Shown: positions 27,083 to 36,004, numbered from the stretch's first letter. The stretch is DNA of 64,000 nt from Desulfurobacterium atlanticum (GCF_900188395.1 NZ_FZOB01000001.1:124001-188000); one strand, 5' to 3'. The notes: generated from the letters alone by a model not told the origin. Made by a program: numbers and translations.

Positions 27083-28159
27083 TTAAATAAACAAAATCTT
27101 CAAAATTTTTGGAATAATTTTTATTTGTCCTCTCCTTACTCTATTCCAAATCACAACCACAAACCCCAAGTAAACACTCCACAAATACTTTGGATAAAAC
27201 TTCTTTGTAAAAACAATTCTATTCCTGAGTCCATAATAATCGGCAATTTCACTCTTCTTATTTCCTTTTGAACTTGAACCAATGCTTCCTCCTTCTTTAT
27301 GATAAACTTTACTTTTCCAGCAATATCCTAGTTGATAGCCTTTTTTCTTTCCTCTTAAAGTCCAATCCATTTCTTCAAAATATAAAAAATAATCCTCACA
27401 CATTACCCCAACTTCTTCTATAAACTCTTTACTAACTAACATAGATGCCCCAATGATGTAGTCTATTTTATCAATAACCTCCTCATTATCATACTGTCCT
27501 TTATCTTCTTCAAAAATTCCCAAATGCTTAGCTACTGCGAACCATTTATTATAGATTCCACCAATACCTTGGATAATTTCAGGTCTATCATAATAAAGGA
27601 GTTTAGAACCTAAAATACCAACTTTTTTTCCTTCCTTTTTGTATTTCTCAAATTTTTGAACCATTTTAGATAATGCATCTTTTTCTATAACAGTGTCGTT
27701 ATTTAGAAACCATATATATTCAAAATCGTTTTTGGTTAAAGCATATCTAATCCCTACATTATTTCCACCTGCAAAACCTAAATTTTTCCCTGCTTGAATA
27801 AAAACTAATGGATATTTTGTTGTAATTCCTTCAGGCATCTTTCTATTTAAATTTGCCTCTAATTTTGAATTGCCGCCTTTCTCAGCTTCTTCGCGAGTAT
27901 AGTAAACATAAGTAATTGGCTTTTTAATAGGCGGAAAAGATAAATGTCTTAAAGGATGATCCGGTTTTACCCAAACATTTAATTTGCCTTCAGCCCACTT
28001 CTTTATGTATTCCATTGAGTTGTTTGGAGAATTATTATCTATAACAATAACCTGATAATTTGGATAATCGTTTATTAATACACTTTCCAAACACTCAATC
28101 GTATCCGCCCAACCGTTATAGTTGAGAATGATGATATAAACTTTTGGAAATTTACTCAT
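27083..28159 (-). CDS. GT2-family glycosyltransferase (rhamnosyltransferase-like)
   Basis: A 358-aa GT-A enzyme. IIILNYNGWADTIECLESVL is at the N terminus, the donor-binding FLNNDTVIEKDAL is near residue 155 and the acceptor motif EEMDWTLRGKKKGY is near 262. Similar enzymes often transfer rhamnose or other sugars to surface glycans. The ATG overlaps the stop of the upstream MNT gene by 4 nt. Confidence 0.85.
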   Translation of the reverse strand: MSKFPKVYIIILNYNGWADTIECLESVLINDYPNYQVIVIDNNSPNNSMEYIKKWAEGKLNVWVKPDHPLRHLSFPPIKKPITYVYYTREEAEKGGNSKLEANLNRKMPEGITTKYPLVFIQAGKNLGFAGGNNVGIRYALTKNDFEYIWFLNNDTVIEKDALSKMVQKFEKYKKEGKKVGILGSKLLYYDRPEIIQGIGGIYNKWFAVAKHLGIFEEDKGQYDNEEVIDKIDYIIGASMLVSKEFIEEVGVMCEDYFLYFEEMDWTLRGKKKGYQLGYCWKSKVYHKEGGSIGSSSKGNKKSEIADYYGLRNRIVFTKKFYPKYLWSVYLGFVVVIWNRVRRGQIKIIPKILKILFI

Positions 28160-28470
28160 ATTTCCAACCCTGTTTTTAAAATATCTTTACGAATATCCTT
28201 AAGATTGGTTCCCGAAGAAATTGTAATTAAATCAACCTTTCTTTCAATGCCTTTTAATTCAAGCTTTGCCAGAAAGCTAAGTTTTTCGTCTACAGAAATT
28301 TGTCTGGAACTTTTAATCAAAATATCTATATCACCTCCCCGTTTATTAGGAACGCTTCGGCTTCCAAAAATGTAAATTTTAACTTCCTCTCCAAAAACTT
28401 CATACGCTGTCTCTTTTATCTTCTTTATTTCTTCTTCCGAGAGTCTAATTTTCTTCCAGTTACTATTCAT
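28156..28470 (-). CDS. MNT-domain nucleotidyltransferase inside the polysaccharide operon
   Basis: A 104-aa minimal nucleotidyltransferase with FGSRSVPNKRGGDIDI, a GSx9DxD form. Its 3' end overlaps the GT2 start, so it is translated as part of the operon. Unlike the other MNT genes here it has no recognisable HEPN neighbour; the upstream gene (28524-28814) is an unrelated small protein. It may be an orphan antitoxin or belong to a pair with a new partner. Confidence 0.75.
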   Translation of the reverse strand: MNSNWKKIRLSEEEIKKIKETAYEVFGEEVKIYIFGSRSVPNKRGGDIDILIKSSRQISVDEKLSFLAKLELKGIERKVDLITISSGTNLKDIRKDILKTGLEI

Positions 28471-28523
28471 TCTACCTCGTTAAGCACATATCAGTCTTTC
28501 CTTATGTGCGAATTTCTTTCTTT

Positions 28524-28814
28524 TCAACAATTAAATTTTTTCCGTAAAAATTTAATGAGTTCCTCTCTTTTGACCTTCTCACCTTTTTTATAACTTTGAA
28601 TTGCATCATAAACTTTCTTAAGATTGGAATCATTACATTTTATATAACAAATTTTAAAAAACTTATACATCAAATAAGCTATTTCGTATCCTTCCTTTCT
28701 ATTAATATACAAACTATCTATTCCCGTTGGAGGTTCATCTCCAGGAGCTCTTGTCCAGCTTAATTCTGGGTGATTATCTTTTAACCAGTCTATGATTTGA
28801 TTTTTATCACATAT
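28524..28814 (-). CDS. Unrecognised 96-aa protein, apparent AUA start
   Basis: The reading frame is open from just after the upstream GT2 stop. It begins (M)CDKNQIIDWLKDNHPELSW, continues with RAPGDEPPTGIDSLYINR, and ends in a Lys-rich helical tail with four Cys overall. AAGGAGG lies 7 nt before an ATA codon at 28814; the overlapping ATG is out of frame and stops at once. The only ATG/GTG/TTG-type start in frame is a TTG about 33 codons in, which would lose the best-looking part. I recognise no family and see no Rx4H HEPN motif. It precedes the MNT gene by 53 nt. Confidence 0.5.
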   Translation of the reverse strand: MCDKNQIIDWLKDNHPELSWTRAPGDEPPTGIDSLYINRKEGYEIAYLMYKFFKICYIKCNDSNLKKVYDAIQSYKKGEKVKREELIKFLRKKFNC

Positions 28815-28816
28815 TT

Positions 28817-29866
28817 TTAATCCTCCTTATACAAAAGTTTTTTAGGTTTTTCATTGTCAAAATGCCCTTTTAGTCCATCTAAATATGCATTAGTAAAAAA
28901 TTTAATTCTTTTAAACTTATTATCATCAAATAAAATTATACCAATAATTTTCCGCAAATAGTTTTTTACTAATCCATAGTAAAAATGAATTTTACTTGTC
29001 CCATATTTTTTTCCTAACCATGTTAAATTTCTAACACTATAGTAAGATAACCACAACTTTTCATAAGGAACTCTCAAGGACTTCTTCCAAAGAAATCTTT
29101 TATAAATACCTTTTTTAGCAGCTTCTTTATGAATTATTATACTTTTAGGAATTAAAAGAATTTCTCCAACATTACGTAATCTTATGCAATATTCCACATC
29201 ATCGTAATGGATAAAAAATTCCTTTTTAGGATAACCAATTTTTTTTATAGCTTCTCTATTAACTAAAATTCCAACAAAAGAAGCATGATCTATTTTTAAA
29301 TATCTCCTTCCTAAAGTAGCTTCATCAAAAGGTTTAACAATACCATTAAAAATATTCTTAAAGTTAAAATATCCTCTGTGAGGATGTATAACCTTTCCAT
29401 TTATATTTACCTTTAAAGAGGCTAAGGCACTGACGCAGTAGTGTTTTCGAACTTTTAACAACTTTTCCAATGCATCCTTTTTTGGTTCTGCATCATCATC
29501 CATTAACCATAACCAATCATATCCTTCTTTATACGCCCTCTTTACACCTTCATAAAAACCACCTGCTCCTCCTGTATTTTCGTGCATACGAACATAGTGG
29601 ATTTTTATAGGTTTATCATCTACTAAATTTTTTACTTCAAATTCTTTTTCCCACGGCTCAGTTAGATTTTCTGGAGGTAATTCTTTAATATAGCTTTTTT
29701 CTTTTAAGAGTTCAGGAGTTCCATCAGTTGAAGCATTATCTATTATGTAAATTCCCTCTAATGGTCTCGTTTGCTTTCTTAAAGCTTCTAAGCATTCAAT
29801 AAGCAAGTCTTTTCTATTATAAGTTACAACTACTGCACAAACTGTTTCCTTATTATTCTCTATCAT
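28817..29866 (-). CDS. GT2-family glycosyltransferase, probable galactofuranosyltransferase
   Basis: A 349-aa GT-A enzyme: AVVVTYNRKDLLIECLEAL at the N terminus, then MHENTGGAGGFYEGVKRAY followed by WLMDDDAEP with the metal-binding DDD, and later IHYDDVEYCIRL. The NTGGAGGF...DDDAEP pattern is typical of GlfT-like galactofuranosyltransferases. It overlaps glf, the enzyme that makes UDP-galactofuranose, by 4 nt. The next gene's Shine-Dalgarno lies in its last codons. Confidence 0.82.
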   Translation of the reverse strand: MIENNKETVCAVVVTYNRKDLLIECLEALRKQTRPLEGIYIIDNASTDGTPELLKEKSYIKELPPENLTEPWEKEFEVKNLVDDKPIKIHYVRMHENTGGAGGFYEGVKRAYKEGYDWLWLMDDDAEPKKDALEKLLKVRKHYCVSALASLKVNINGKVIHPHRGYFNFKNIFNGIVKPFDEATLGRRYLKIDHASFVGILVNREAIKKIGYPKKEFFIHYDDVEYCIRLRNVGEILLIPKSIIIHKEAAKKGIYKRFLWKKSLRVPYEKLWLSYYSVRNLTWLGKKYGTSKIHFYYGLVKNYLRKIIGIILFDDNKFKRIKFFTNAYLDGLKGHFDNEKPKKLLYKED

Positions 29867-31011
29867 CTTATATTTTCCTCAAAAACTTCTAATGCTCTTT
29901 TAACCACATCATCCATATCATAGTAACGATATTCCGCTAATCTTCCGACCAAAATAAGATTCTCAAACTTTTCAGCTAGTTCTTTGTATTTAAAATACAA
30001 TTCACGATTTTCCTCTGTAAATACAGGATAATAAGGTATATCTTTCTCAGGATTATAATCCTTAGGATACTCCCTTAGTATAACCGTCTTATTAACTTTT
30101 ATAGGATGAATATGTTTAAATTCCGTTATTCTTGTAAAGTCATAATCGTTAGGATAATTAACTGTTGCTACTTCCTGGAAGTATTCTGTTTCTAAAGTCT
30201 CAAACTTTAAATCAAGAGAACGATACGGAAGTTTACCAAACTTGTATTCAAAAAGTTCGTCTATCATTCCTGTAAATATTACTTTCCCTTTAAATTCCTG
30301 CTCAAAAAAGAATATTTTTTTAGTTCCTAAATCTATTTTTATAACTTCTCTAAAATCTGTATTTAACATTAACTTTATATTCGGATGGAAAAGCATTCGC
30401 TCGAAGATTTTAGTATAACCTTCTACTGGAACGGCTTGATATTTATCGTTGAAGTATCTATTATCTCTACCTATAAAAATTGGAACCCTTGCAGTAACCT
30501 CAGGATCAATTTCTTCAGGTCTTTTATTCCACTGTTTAGCTGTATAGTTTTTAAAAACTTTCTCATATATAAAATCTGCTAAAAATTTTAAATCTTTATC
30601 ATCTTCTTTTTTAAGCTCTAATATTGGAACTTTAGAACAGTAGGAATATTTAGAAAGAAGTTTATTTATTAGCCTTTCTGCCAAAATGTGAGGAAATAAC
30701 ATTTCAATAGAGTTAAAGTTAAAGGGTATAGGAACCTTCTTTCCCTCTATGAAGGCTAAAACTTTATGATGATAAAGTTGCCAATCTGTGAAGTTGGAAA
30801 GGTATTCAAAAACATCCTTATAGTTTGTATGGAACAAATGAGGACCATATCTATGAACAATTATTCCTTCCTTAGTTTTATAGTCATAACAATTTCCACC
30901 AATATGACTTCGTTTCTCTATGATCAAAACTTTTTTATTTAAAATATTTGCTATTCTCTCGGCTATTACTGATCCTGCGAAGCCTGAACCAACTACTATG
31001 TAATCAAACAA
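29863..31011 (-). CDS. glf: UDP-galactopyranose mutase
   Basis: A 382-aa FAD enzyme that converts UDP-galactopyranose to UDP-galactofuranose. The FAD-binding motif VGSGFAGSVIAERIA is near residue 7, with IEKRSHIGGNCYD and HRYGPHLFHTN following, and active-site features are YTAKQWNKRPEEID and GRLAEYRYYDMDD. The start overlaps the wzx end by 8 nt. It implies that the surface glycan contains galactofuranose. Confidence 0.94.
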   Translation of the reverse strand: MFDYIVVGSGFAGSVIAERIANILNKKVLIIEKRSHIGGNCYDYKTKEGIIVHRYGPHLFHTNYKDVFEYLSNFTDWQLYHHKVLAFIEGKKVPIPFNFNSIEMLFPHILAERLINKLLSKYSYCSKVPILELKKEDDKDLKFLADFIYEKVFKNYTAKQWNKRPEEIDPEVTARVPIFIGRDNRYFNDKYQAVPVEGYTKIFERMLFHPNIKLMLNTDFREVIKIDLGTKKIFFFEQEFKGKVIFTGMIDELFEYKFGKLPYRSLDLKFETLETEYFQEVATVNYPNDYDFTRITEFKHIHPIKVNKTVILREYPKDYNPEKDIPYYPVFTEENRELYFKYKELAEKFENLILVGRLAEYRYYDMDDVVKRALEVFEENIR

Positions 31012-32296
31012 CTTTTCCCTCCAAAACTTTTATCCCTTTTTTTTGCAAATACGAAAACATAGAAACTGTAACAAATATTTCAGATATTAACACAGCAAAA
31101 GAGATACCAATATGTTGATAAAGAGGAACTAAAACAAAAGCTAAAAAAATATTAATAATGCTTGCAGTTATCAAAATCTTTGAAAAAGCTTTTTTATAAT
31201 TAAAAGTTAACATCGTTTGAATACCAAATATATTACTTAAAGCTATTATAAATGGAAGAAAAGCTAAAATTCTCAAAACTACAATAGATGCTTCATATTT
31301 GTTTCCTAATAGGATCTTAACAATTAAATCTGCGAAGAAAAATAGAATTAATGATAAAAGAAAGCTTATTCCTCCAATTATAAAAGTTACTTTTTGTATA
31401 AATTTAAGACCTTTTTCTTCCGATTCCTTGACAAGTTTACTAATATACGGATAAATTGTTTGAGAAAGTGGAGCTAATAATCCTTGAACTGCTTTTACTA
31501 TTTTTTCAGCGGCTGAATAGTATCCAACAACTGTGTTGTTTGTAAATAAACCCAGGATGAAAGTGTTAGAAATTGTATATAAACTTATTGCAACGGTAGA
31601 AATGAATATATACCATCCTTCTTTTAATTGATATTTTATTGTTATAAATTTTGGCACCTTAAAGGAAAGATTAAAATTTCTAAAAATAATCCATAAAGCC
31701 AAAATACCAGCTATACAAAATCCTAAAGAGTTTAGTAATGGCACGTAAAAATAATCCGAAACTTTATGAACAAAAATGAAAATAGCAACTGTAAAGATCA
31801 ACTTAGCTGTAATATTCAAAAAAGTTATATACTTCATTCTTTCCATTCCCTGGAAAAACCATATAGGAAATAAAACCTGTCCAACTACCATTCCAAAAGT
31901 TAGGTAATAAACCAACCAATCTTTCCTAAACTTTTCAAAAGAAAAAACAATAATTGTCATAATTATGAAAGACAAAATAAGCAAAGCAAATTTTATAATC
32001 ATTACAGAGCTAAAAATTTCTGCAATCTTCTCTTTATTCTCCCGATGTATAGAAATTTCCCTCGTAGCTGATAAGTTAAAGCCGTAATCTGTGAGAATAT
32101 TGAAATATTGAATAAATGCTTGTGCAAACGCTATAAGGCCAAATTTTTCAGGTCCTAAAACTCTTACAAGATAAGGCAAAGTAATCAGAGGGAGAATATA
32201 GTTTGCTCCTTGTAAAAAGGATAGAGAGATGAAATTTTCTAAAAGTCTTTTTTTCTCAGGTGTATTTACAGAAAATTTTAATTTAGATATCATCAT
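31004..32296 (-). CDS. Wzx-type oligosaccharide flippase
   Basis: A 430-aa membrane protein of the MOP/PST flippase family with about 12 hydrophobic helices. The start region has FISLSFLQGANYILPLITLPYLVR and the loop RVLGPEKFGLIAFAQ typical of Wzx/RfbX. It would flip the undecaprenyl-linked repeat unit across the inner membrane. It starts 13 nt after the ugd remnant. Confidence 0.88.
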   Translation of the reverse strand: MMISKLKFSVNTPEKKRLLENFISLSFLQGANYILPLITLPYLVRVLGPEKFGLIAFAQAFIQYFNILTDYGFNLSATREISIHRENKEKIAEIFSSVMIIKFALLILSFIIMTIIVFSFEKFRKDWLVYYLTFGMVVGQVLFPIWFFQGMERMKYITFLNITAKLIFTVAIFIFVHKVSDYFYVPLLNSLGFCIAGILALWIIFRNFNLSFKVPKFITIKYQLKEGWYIFISTVAISLYTISNTFILGLFTNNTVVGYYSAAEKIVKAVQGLLAPLSQTIYPYISKLVKESEEKGLKFIQKVTFIIGGISFLLSLILFFFADLIVKILLGNKYEASIVVLRILAFLPFIIALSNIFGIQTMLTFNYKKAFSKILITASIINIFLAFVLVPLYQHIGISFAVLISEIFVTVSMFSYLQKKGIKVLEGKVV

Positions 32297-32309
32297 GGAT
32301 AGTCCTTGT

Positions 32310-33481
32310 TTAATCTCTCTTATAGATATCTCTTGTATATAGTTTTTCTTTTATATCTTCAAGATCTTTGTCCACTCTATTGGGGATGATTATATCACTT
32401 TTATCCTTTAAATTTCTAAGATCTTTTGTGAATTCAACACCGTCTATTTCATTTCCTTTTGCTAAAGGTTCATAAATTAGAATTTTAGTAAATGGTTTAA
32501 CCATTTCTATTATGTCAAAAATTGCACTGCTCCTAAAATTATCACTTCCTGCTTTCATAGTTAAACGGTAAATTCCAGCTGTTTTGGGTTTCTTTTCTAA
32601 TATTTTTTTTTTTGCAATATGCTCTTTTCTTAGAGAGTTGGATTTAACAATGGCTGACATTAGTTCTTCGGGGATATTATCTTTTTTATAATTTGCTACT
32701 AACTGTTTTGTATCTTTTGGTAAGCAATATCCGCCATATCCGAAACTTGGATTGTTATAGTGATTTCCTATTCTTGGGTCAAGACAAACCCCTTCTATTA
32801 TATCTTTGGTATTAAGTCCTTTGCTTTCGGTGAATGTATCAAGCTCGTTAAAAAAGCTACTCGCATGGCAAGGTATGTGTTGGCAAAGAGTTTTATCGCT
32901 TCAGCTTCTGTGTTGCCTGTATAAAGAATTGGGATTGTTTCTTTGAATGCTCCGTCTTTTAGAAGATTTGCAAAAATTTCAGCTTTTGTAGATTTTTCTC
33001 CAACTATAATTCTGCTTGGGTATAGGCTGTCGTATAAAGCTTTTCCTTCTCTTAAAAATTCGGGAACAAAGAATATGTTTTTATAGTTGAATTTCTCTTT
33101 TATACTTTCAGTATATCCTATAGGTATAGTTGAACGGATAACTATGGTAGCTTTGGGATTTATTTCAATCACGTCTTCTATTACAGCTTCAACTGTTTTT
33201 GTATTGAAGTAGTTGGTTGTTGGATCATAATCGGTAGGAGTGGCTATAACTACATACTCTGCGTTTTTGTAGGCTTCTTCCTTGTTAGTAGTAGCTTTAA
33301 GATTTAATTCTTTTGTTTGGAAAAAGTTTGTGATTTCTTTATCTTCTATGGGAGAAATTCTTTTATTTATCATTTCCACTTTTTCAGGGATTATATCAAG
33401 GGCTATTACTTGATTGTGCTGAGCTAATAGTACGGCATTACTTAAGCCAACATATCCCGTTCCTGCTATTGCTATTTTCAT
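32310..33481 (-). pseudogene. ugd: UDP-glucose/nucleotide-sugar 6-dehydrogenase, frameshifted
   Basis: Starts at ATG 33481 with GGAGGT just upstream. The N-terminal part is a normal Ugd: [32 protein letters not shown] and [21 protein letters not shown]. At 32850-32855 there is a run of six A (T on the coding strand). One extra base there restores [19 protein letters not shown], then GVCLDPRIG and FGYGGYCLPKDTKQL with the catalytic Cys. Restored length is about 390 aa, the usual size. As written the enzyme loses its active site. It may be a real mutation, a slippage-regulated gene or a sequencing error. Confidence 0.88.
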
Positions 33482-33625
33482 TAAACCTCCCAATGGAGTA
33501 AAGTTTTCCTTGTTTTGAAAGTTAGTGAAGGAGTTTTAATTTAAGGTTTTGAAAAGGACTTATTAAAATCTTTTTTAATTGTTTATCAATCAAGTATTTA
33601 ATTCTAATTTTTCAATTAATTTCTT

Positions 33626-33662
33626 ATGCTACCGCTGCGAATCTTCAAAAAGTATTATAACA
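33626..33662 (-). promoter_or_regulatory. Extended -10 promoter and ops-like element of the ugd-manC operon
   Basis: On the minus strand TGT-TATAAT (33662-33654) is a good extended -10. Eighteen nt later comes AGCGGTAGCAT (33636-33626), one mismatch from the ops core GGCGGTAGnnT found in JUMPstart leaders of polysaccharide operons. Paired GC steps around GGTA would form the ops hairpin. A leader of about 145 nt follows before the ugd ATG. Binding by an RfaH-like NusG paralog is inferred; no such gene is in the window. Confidence 0.6.
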
Positions 33663-33744
33663 GATTTTTCTTAACAGTAAATTATTTTTCGTAATGTTCT
33701 CTGGTTTTATTGTTGGATTTTGTAGGGAAATGGTTTTTATTTGG

Positions 33745-33990
33745 AAAGGGGAGATTCTTCGCTTTGCTCAGAATGACTTTGGTTTCAGGAGATCCTTCGG
33801 GCTACGCCCTCAGGATGACGTTTCCTTGTCACTCTGAGGGAATGTAGTGACCGAAGAGTCTAGTGTGAAGGAGAGACTTTTGCTGGTGCTCAGAATGGCT
33901 TTGGTTTTAGGAGATTCTTCGGGCTACGCCCTCAGGATGACGAAAAAGGGGGAGTGCTCAGGATGACGAAAAAAGAGGGTCAGGATGGCG
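33745..33990 (+). repeat. Hairpin-repeat array 8
   Basis: About 245 bp: B-type hairpins with CGGGCTACGCCC tips, one A-type hairpin (GTCACTCTGAGGGAATGTAG) and decayed arms. Orientation is as in arrays 1-3. The same block, with few changes, recurs at about 34890-35070. Between 33990 and the gene end at 34055 I see nothing. Confidence 0.85.
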
Positions 33991-34054
33991 TTTTTGAGGA
34001 TTTTTTGGGCTGTGTCATTAGATGATAGAGAGATGTTTTAATAAAATGTTAAAT

Positions 34055-34510
34055 TCACTCACAGTAGTTTGATTTCTGAACGTAACGGTTTATCTTGTTT
34101 GCTATTTCAAGTAATTTTTCGCTTTTTTCTATTACCTCTTCCAGTCTATTTCTCAGGCGTTCTTCAAGATACTCATGAGCAAGTTCATTTCTTAGGTCTT
34201 TCATTTCTATAAGGATGTTATAATCTTCCACGAATCCCCTTTTTTCGGCTCTTATTACGACATCAAGTTTTCTATTGATTTCTTCAAGTTCCAGATAGTC
34301 CAGGCTTCTCAATACTCTATTAATAAGTATGTCAACAGCTCTGGAATACCTATTCATTAATGCTTCTATTATTTCAAGTTGTTCTTCTGAAAGATTCTCA
34401 AAGTTTCTAACATTTTTAACTCTCTGAATAGATCTTTTCAGCCAATATATACTCTTATTGAGAAGCTTCAAGTTTTGGCAAAGTATTTCTTTCCGCTCTT
34501 CAATGTTCAC
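34055..34510 (-). CDS. HEPN-domain protein (HepT-like)
   Basis: A 151-aa helical protein with RNELAHEY near residue 108, matching Rx4HxY of HepT toxins. It differs in sequence from the 10613/17097 pair but has the same length and layout. The upstream MNT gene overlaps its start by 4 nt. Predicted ribonuclease-type toxin, by family. Confidence 0.78.
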   Translation of the reverse strand: MNIEERKEILCQNLKLLNKSIYWLKRSIQRVKNVRNFENLSEEQLEIIEALMNRYSRAVDILINRVLRSLDYLELEEINRKLDVVIRAEKRGFVEDYNILIEMKDLRNELAHEYLEERLRNRLEEVIEKSEKLLEIANKINRYVQKSNYCE

Positions 34511-34812
34511 AGTTTGACTCCGTATTTATAAGCGAGTTTAGTAAAAATATCTTTAGAAGGGTCATGGGTAATGATTAAATCTATTTTTCTATCACCCAAT
34601 TCTTTGAAAAGGTTGACTTTTATTTTTCTTCTATCTTTGTAACCGATTTTTGAAGAGATAACAAGAATATCTATATCGCCGCCTTTTTTATTCAAGTCTG
34701 TTCTGCTACCAAATAGGATAATTTCGGCGGAAGGGTCTGAAGATAAAATAGCCTCTTTTATTTTCGTAATTTCTTTTTCTGTTAACCTGACTTTTCTTTC
34801 CTTTGTTAACAT
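34507..34812 (-). CDS. MNT-domain nucleotidyltransferase (MntA-like)
   Basis: A 101-aa protein with FGSRTDLNKKGGDIDI, a GSx9DxD nucleotidyltransferase motif, and the usual N-terminal VRLTEKEITKIKEAI stretch. It overlaps the HEPN gene by 4 nt. Gene order is MNT then HEPN, the reverse of the 11-kb and 17-kb pairs. Predicted antitoxin. Confidence 0.78.
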   Translation of the reverse strand: MLTKERKVRLTEKEITKIKEAILSSDPSAEIILFGSRTDLNKKGGDIDILVISSKIGYKDRRKIKVNLFKELGDRKIDLIITHDPSKDIFTKLAYKYGVKL

Positions 34813-34889
34813 TATGATTTAGTTCCTTAATCAAGTTTTGATGAGTGGTTGTGTTATTAAATATATTCTTTGAATGGGAATTGTTCATG

Positions 34890-35200
34890 CGGAAAAGGGA
34901 TTCTTTGGACTGTGTCCTCAGGATGACGTTTCCTTGTCACTCTGAGGGAACGTAGTGACCGAAGAGTCTAGTGTGAAGGAGAGACTTTTGCTGGTGCTCA
35001 GAATGGCTTTGGTTTCAGGAGATCCTTCGGGCTACGCCCTCAGGATGACGAAAAAGGGGGAGTGCTCAGGATGGCGGAAAAGGGAGTGGTCTGGATGACT
35101 TGTTACCCGTCACTCTGAGGTGCTATGCACCGAAGAGTCTCTAAAGAATGAGATCCTTCGCTTCGCTCAGGATGACGGAATGGAGGGCGCTCAGAAGGAC
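34890..35200 (+). repeat. Hairpin-repeat array 9
   Basis: About 310 bp. The first 180 bp nearly repeat array 8. It also has an A-type variant with a shortened tip (CTGAGGTGCTATGCACCGAAGAG), in which GGTGC pairs with GCACC by plain Watson-Crick pairing, and a B-type GATCCTTCGCTTCGCTCAGG form. Confidence 0.85.
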
Positions 35201-35265
35201 AGAAGAGGAAGTTCTGTAAATAGTGTTTCTTTTAGAAACTTTTTGGTGATTTCTTAAAAAATAAA

Positions 35266-35649
35266 TTATAACTTTTCTCTCAGGTTTAAAGAAGAAAGGT
35301 AATCTACATATACGTCTTTTATTCTATTAAAGATTTTCTTGCTTTCTTCTTCGTTGTATATGTGAGAACTTAAATTTCTATCTTCTAACATGTCAAGTAT
35401 TATTTCATCATCACTTATCAAATTTGCTTTGAAAGCTTCTTTTATGCAATGCCTTGGAGAATGGCATTCAATACCATGATATGAAAGAATTGCTTTTAGC
35501 GTTTTCCATAGAAGTTCAACTGTAAACTCAAAGCGCTGGATGACTCCATCTCTATCAAGATCGTCTTTTGCCACTTTAACAGCTTCCTGTAATCTTCCTA
35601 AAGCTTTTTCGAATCTATTTATTTTCTGAATAACATCACTTTTTTTCAT
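35266..35649 (-). CDS. HI0074-type nucleotidyltransferase substrate-binding protein
   Basis: A 127-aa four-helix protein of the HI0074/KNTase C-terminal-like family. Landmarks are GVIQRFEFTVELLWKTLKAIL near residue 36 and CHSPRHCIKEAF, then EDRNLSSHIYNEE. The last contains RNLSSHIY, which fits Rx4HxY, so it belongs to the wider HEPN set. It overlaps its MNT partner by 14 nt. HI0073/HI0074-type pairs are usually listed as toxin-antitoxin modules. Confidence 0.82.
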   Translation of the reverse strand: MKKSDVIQKINRFEKALGRLQEAVKVAKDDLDRDGVIQRFEFTVELLWKTLKAILSYHGIECHSPRHCIKEAFKANLISDDEIILDMLEDRNLSSHIYNEEESKKIFNRIKDVYVDYLSSLNLREKL

Positions 35650-35959
35650 ATAGAACTTTCCCTTCTTTCAGAATTTTATTTTTAAATGATTTATTCACAT
35701 CGGGTAAGAATACAATGTCCACAGAGTAAAGGCCACTTATATTATCCAATTTTTCTTTCAGTTTTCGCTTTTCTCTGAAAGAAAGTCTTAAATCCACTGC
35801 TATGTCAATATCTGAGTTTATTCTAAAATCCCCTCTTGCTCGTGAGCCAAATAGAATGATTTTTTCTGGACCGTATGGAATGAGGGTGGTAATTATATCG
35901 TTTATTATTCGCTGGACTTTATTTTCTGTTTGTTTGCTTTTGGGAGTGATATTGGTCAT
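35636..35959 (-). CDS. MNT-domain nucleotidyltransferase (HI0073-like)
   Basis: A 107-aa protein with the canonical GSx10DxD motif, FGSRARGDFRINSDIDIAV, near residue 39. It precedes and overlaps the HI0074-type gene by 14 nt. It belongs to a different MNT branch from the KGGDID-type copies in the window. Confidence 0.82.
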   Translation of the reverse strand: MTNITPKSKQTENKVQRIINDIITTLIPYGPEKIILFGSRARGDFRINSDIDIAVDLRLSFREKRKLKEKLDNISGLYSVDIVFLPDVNKSFKNKILKEGKVLYEKK

Positions 35960-36004
35960 TTAAGTTTCCGAATAGATTTAGTTTAATTGTTTGATTATAA
36001 CATT

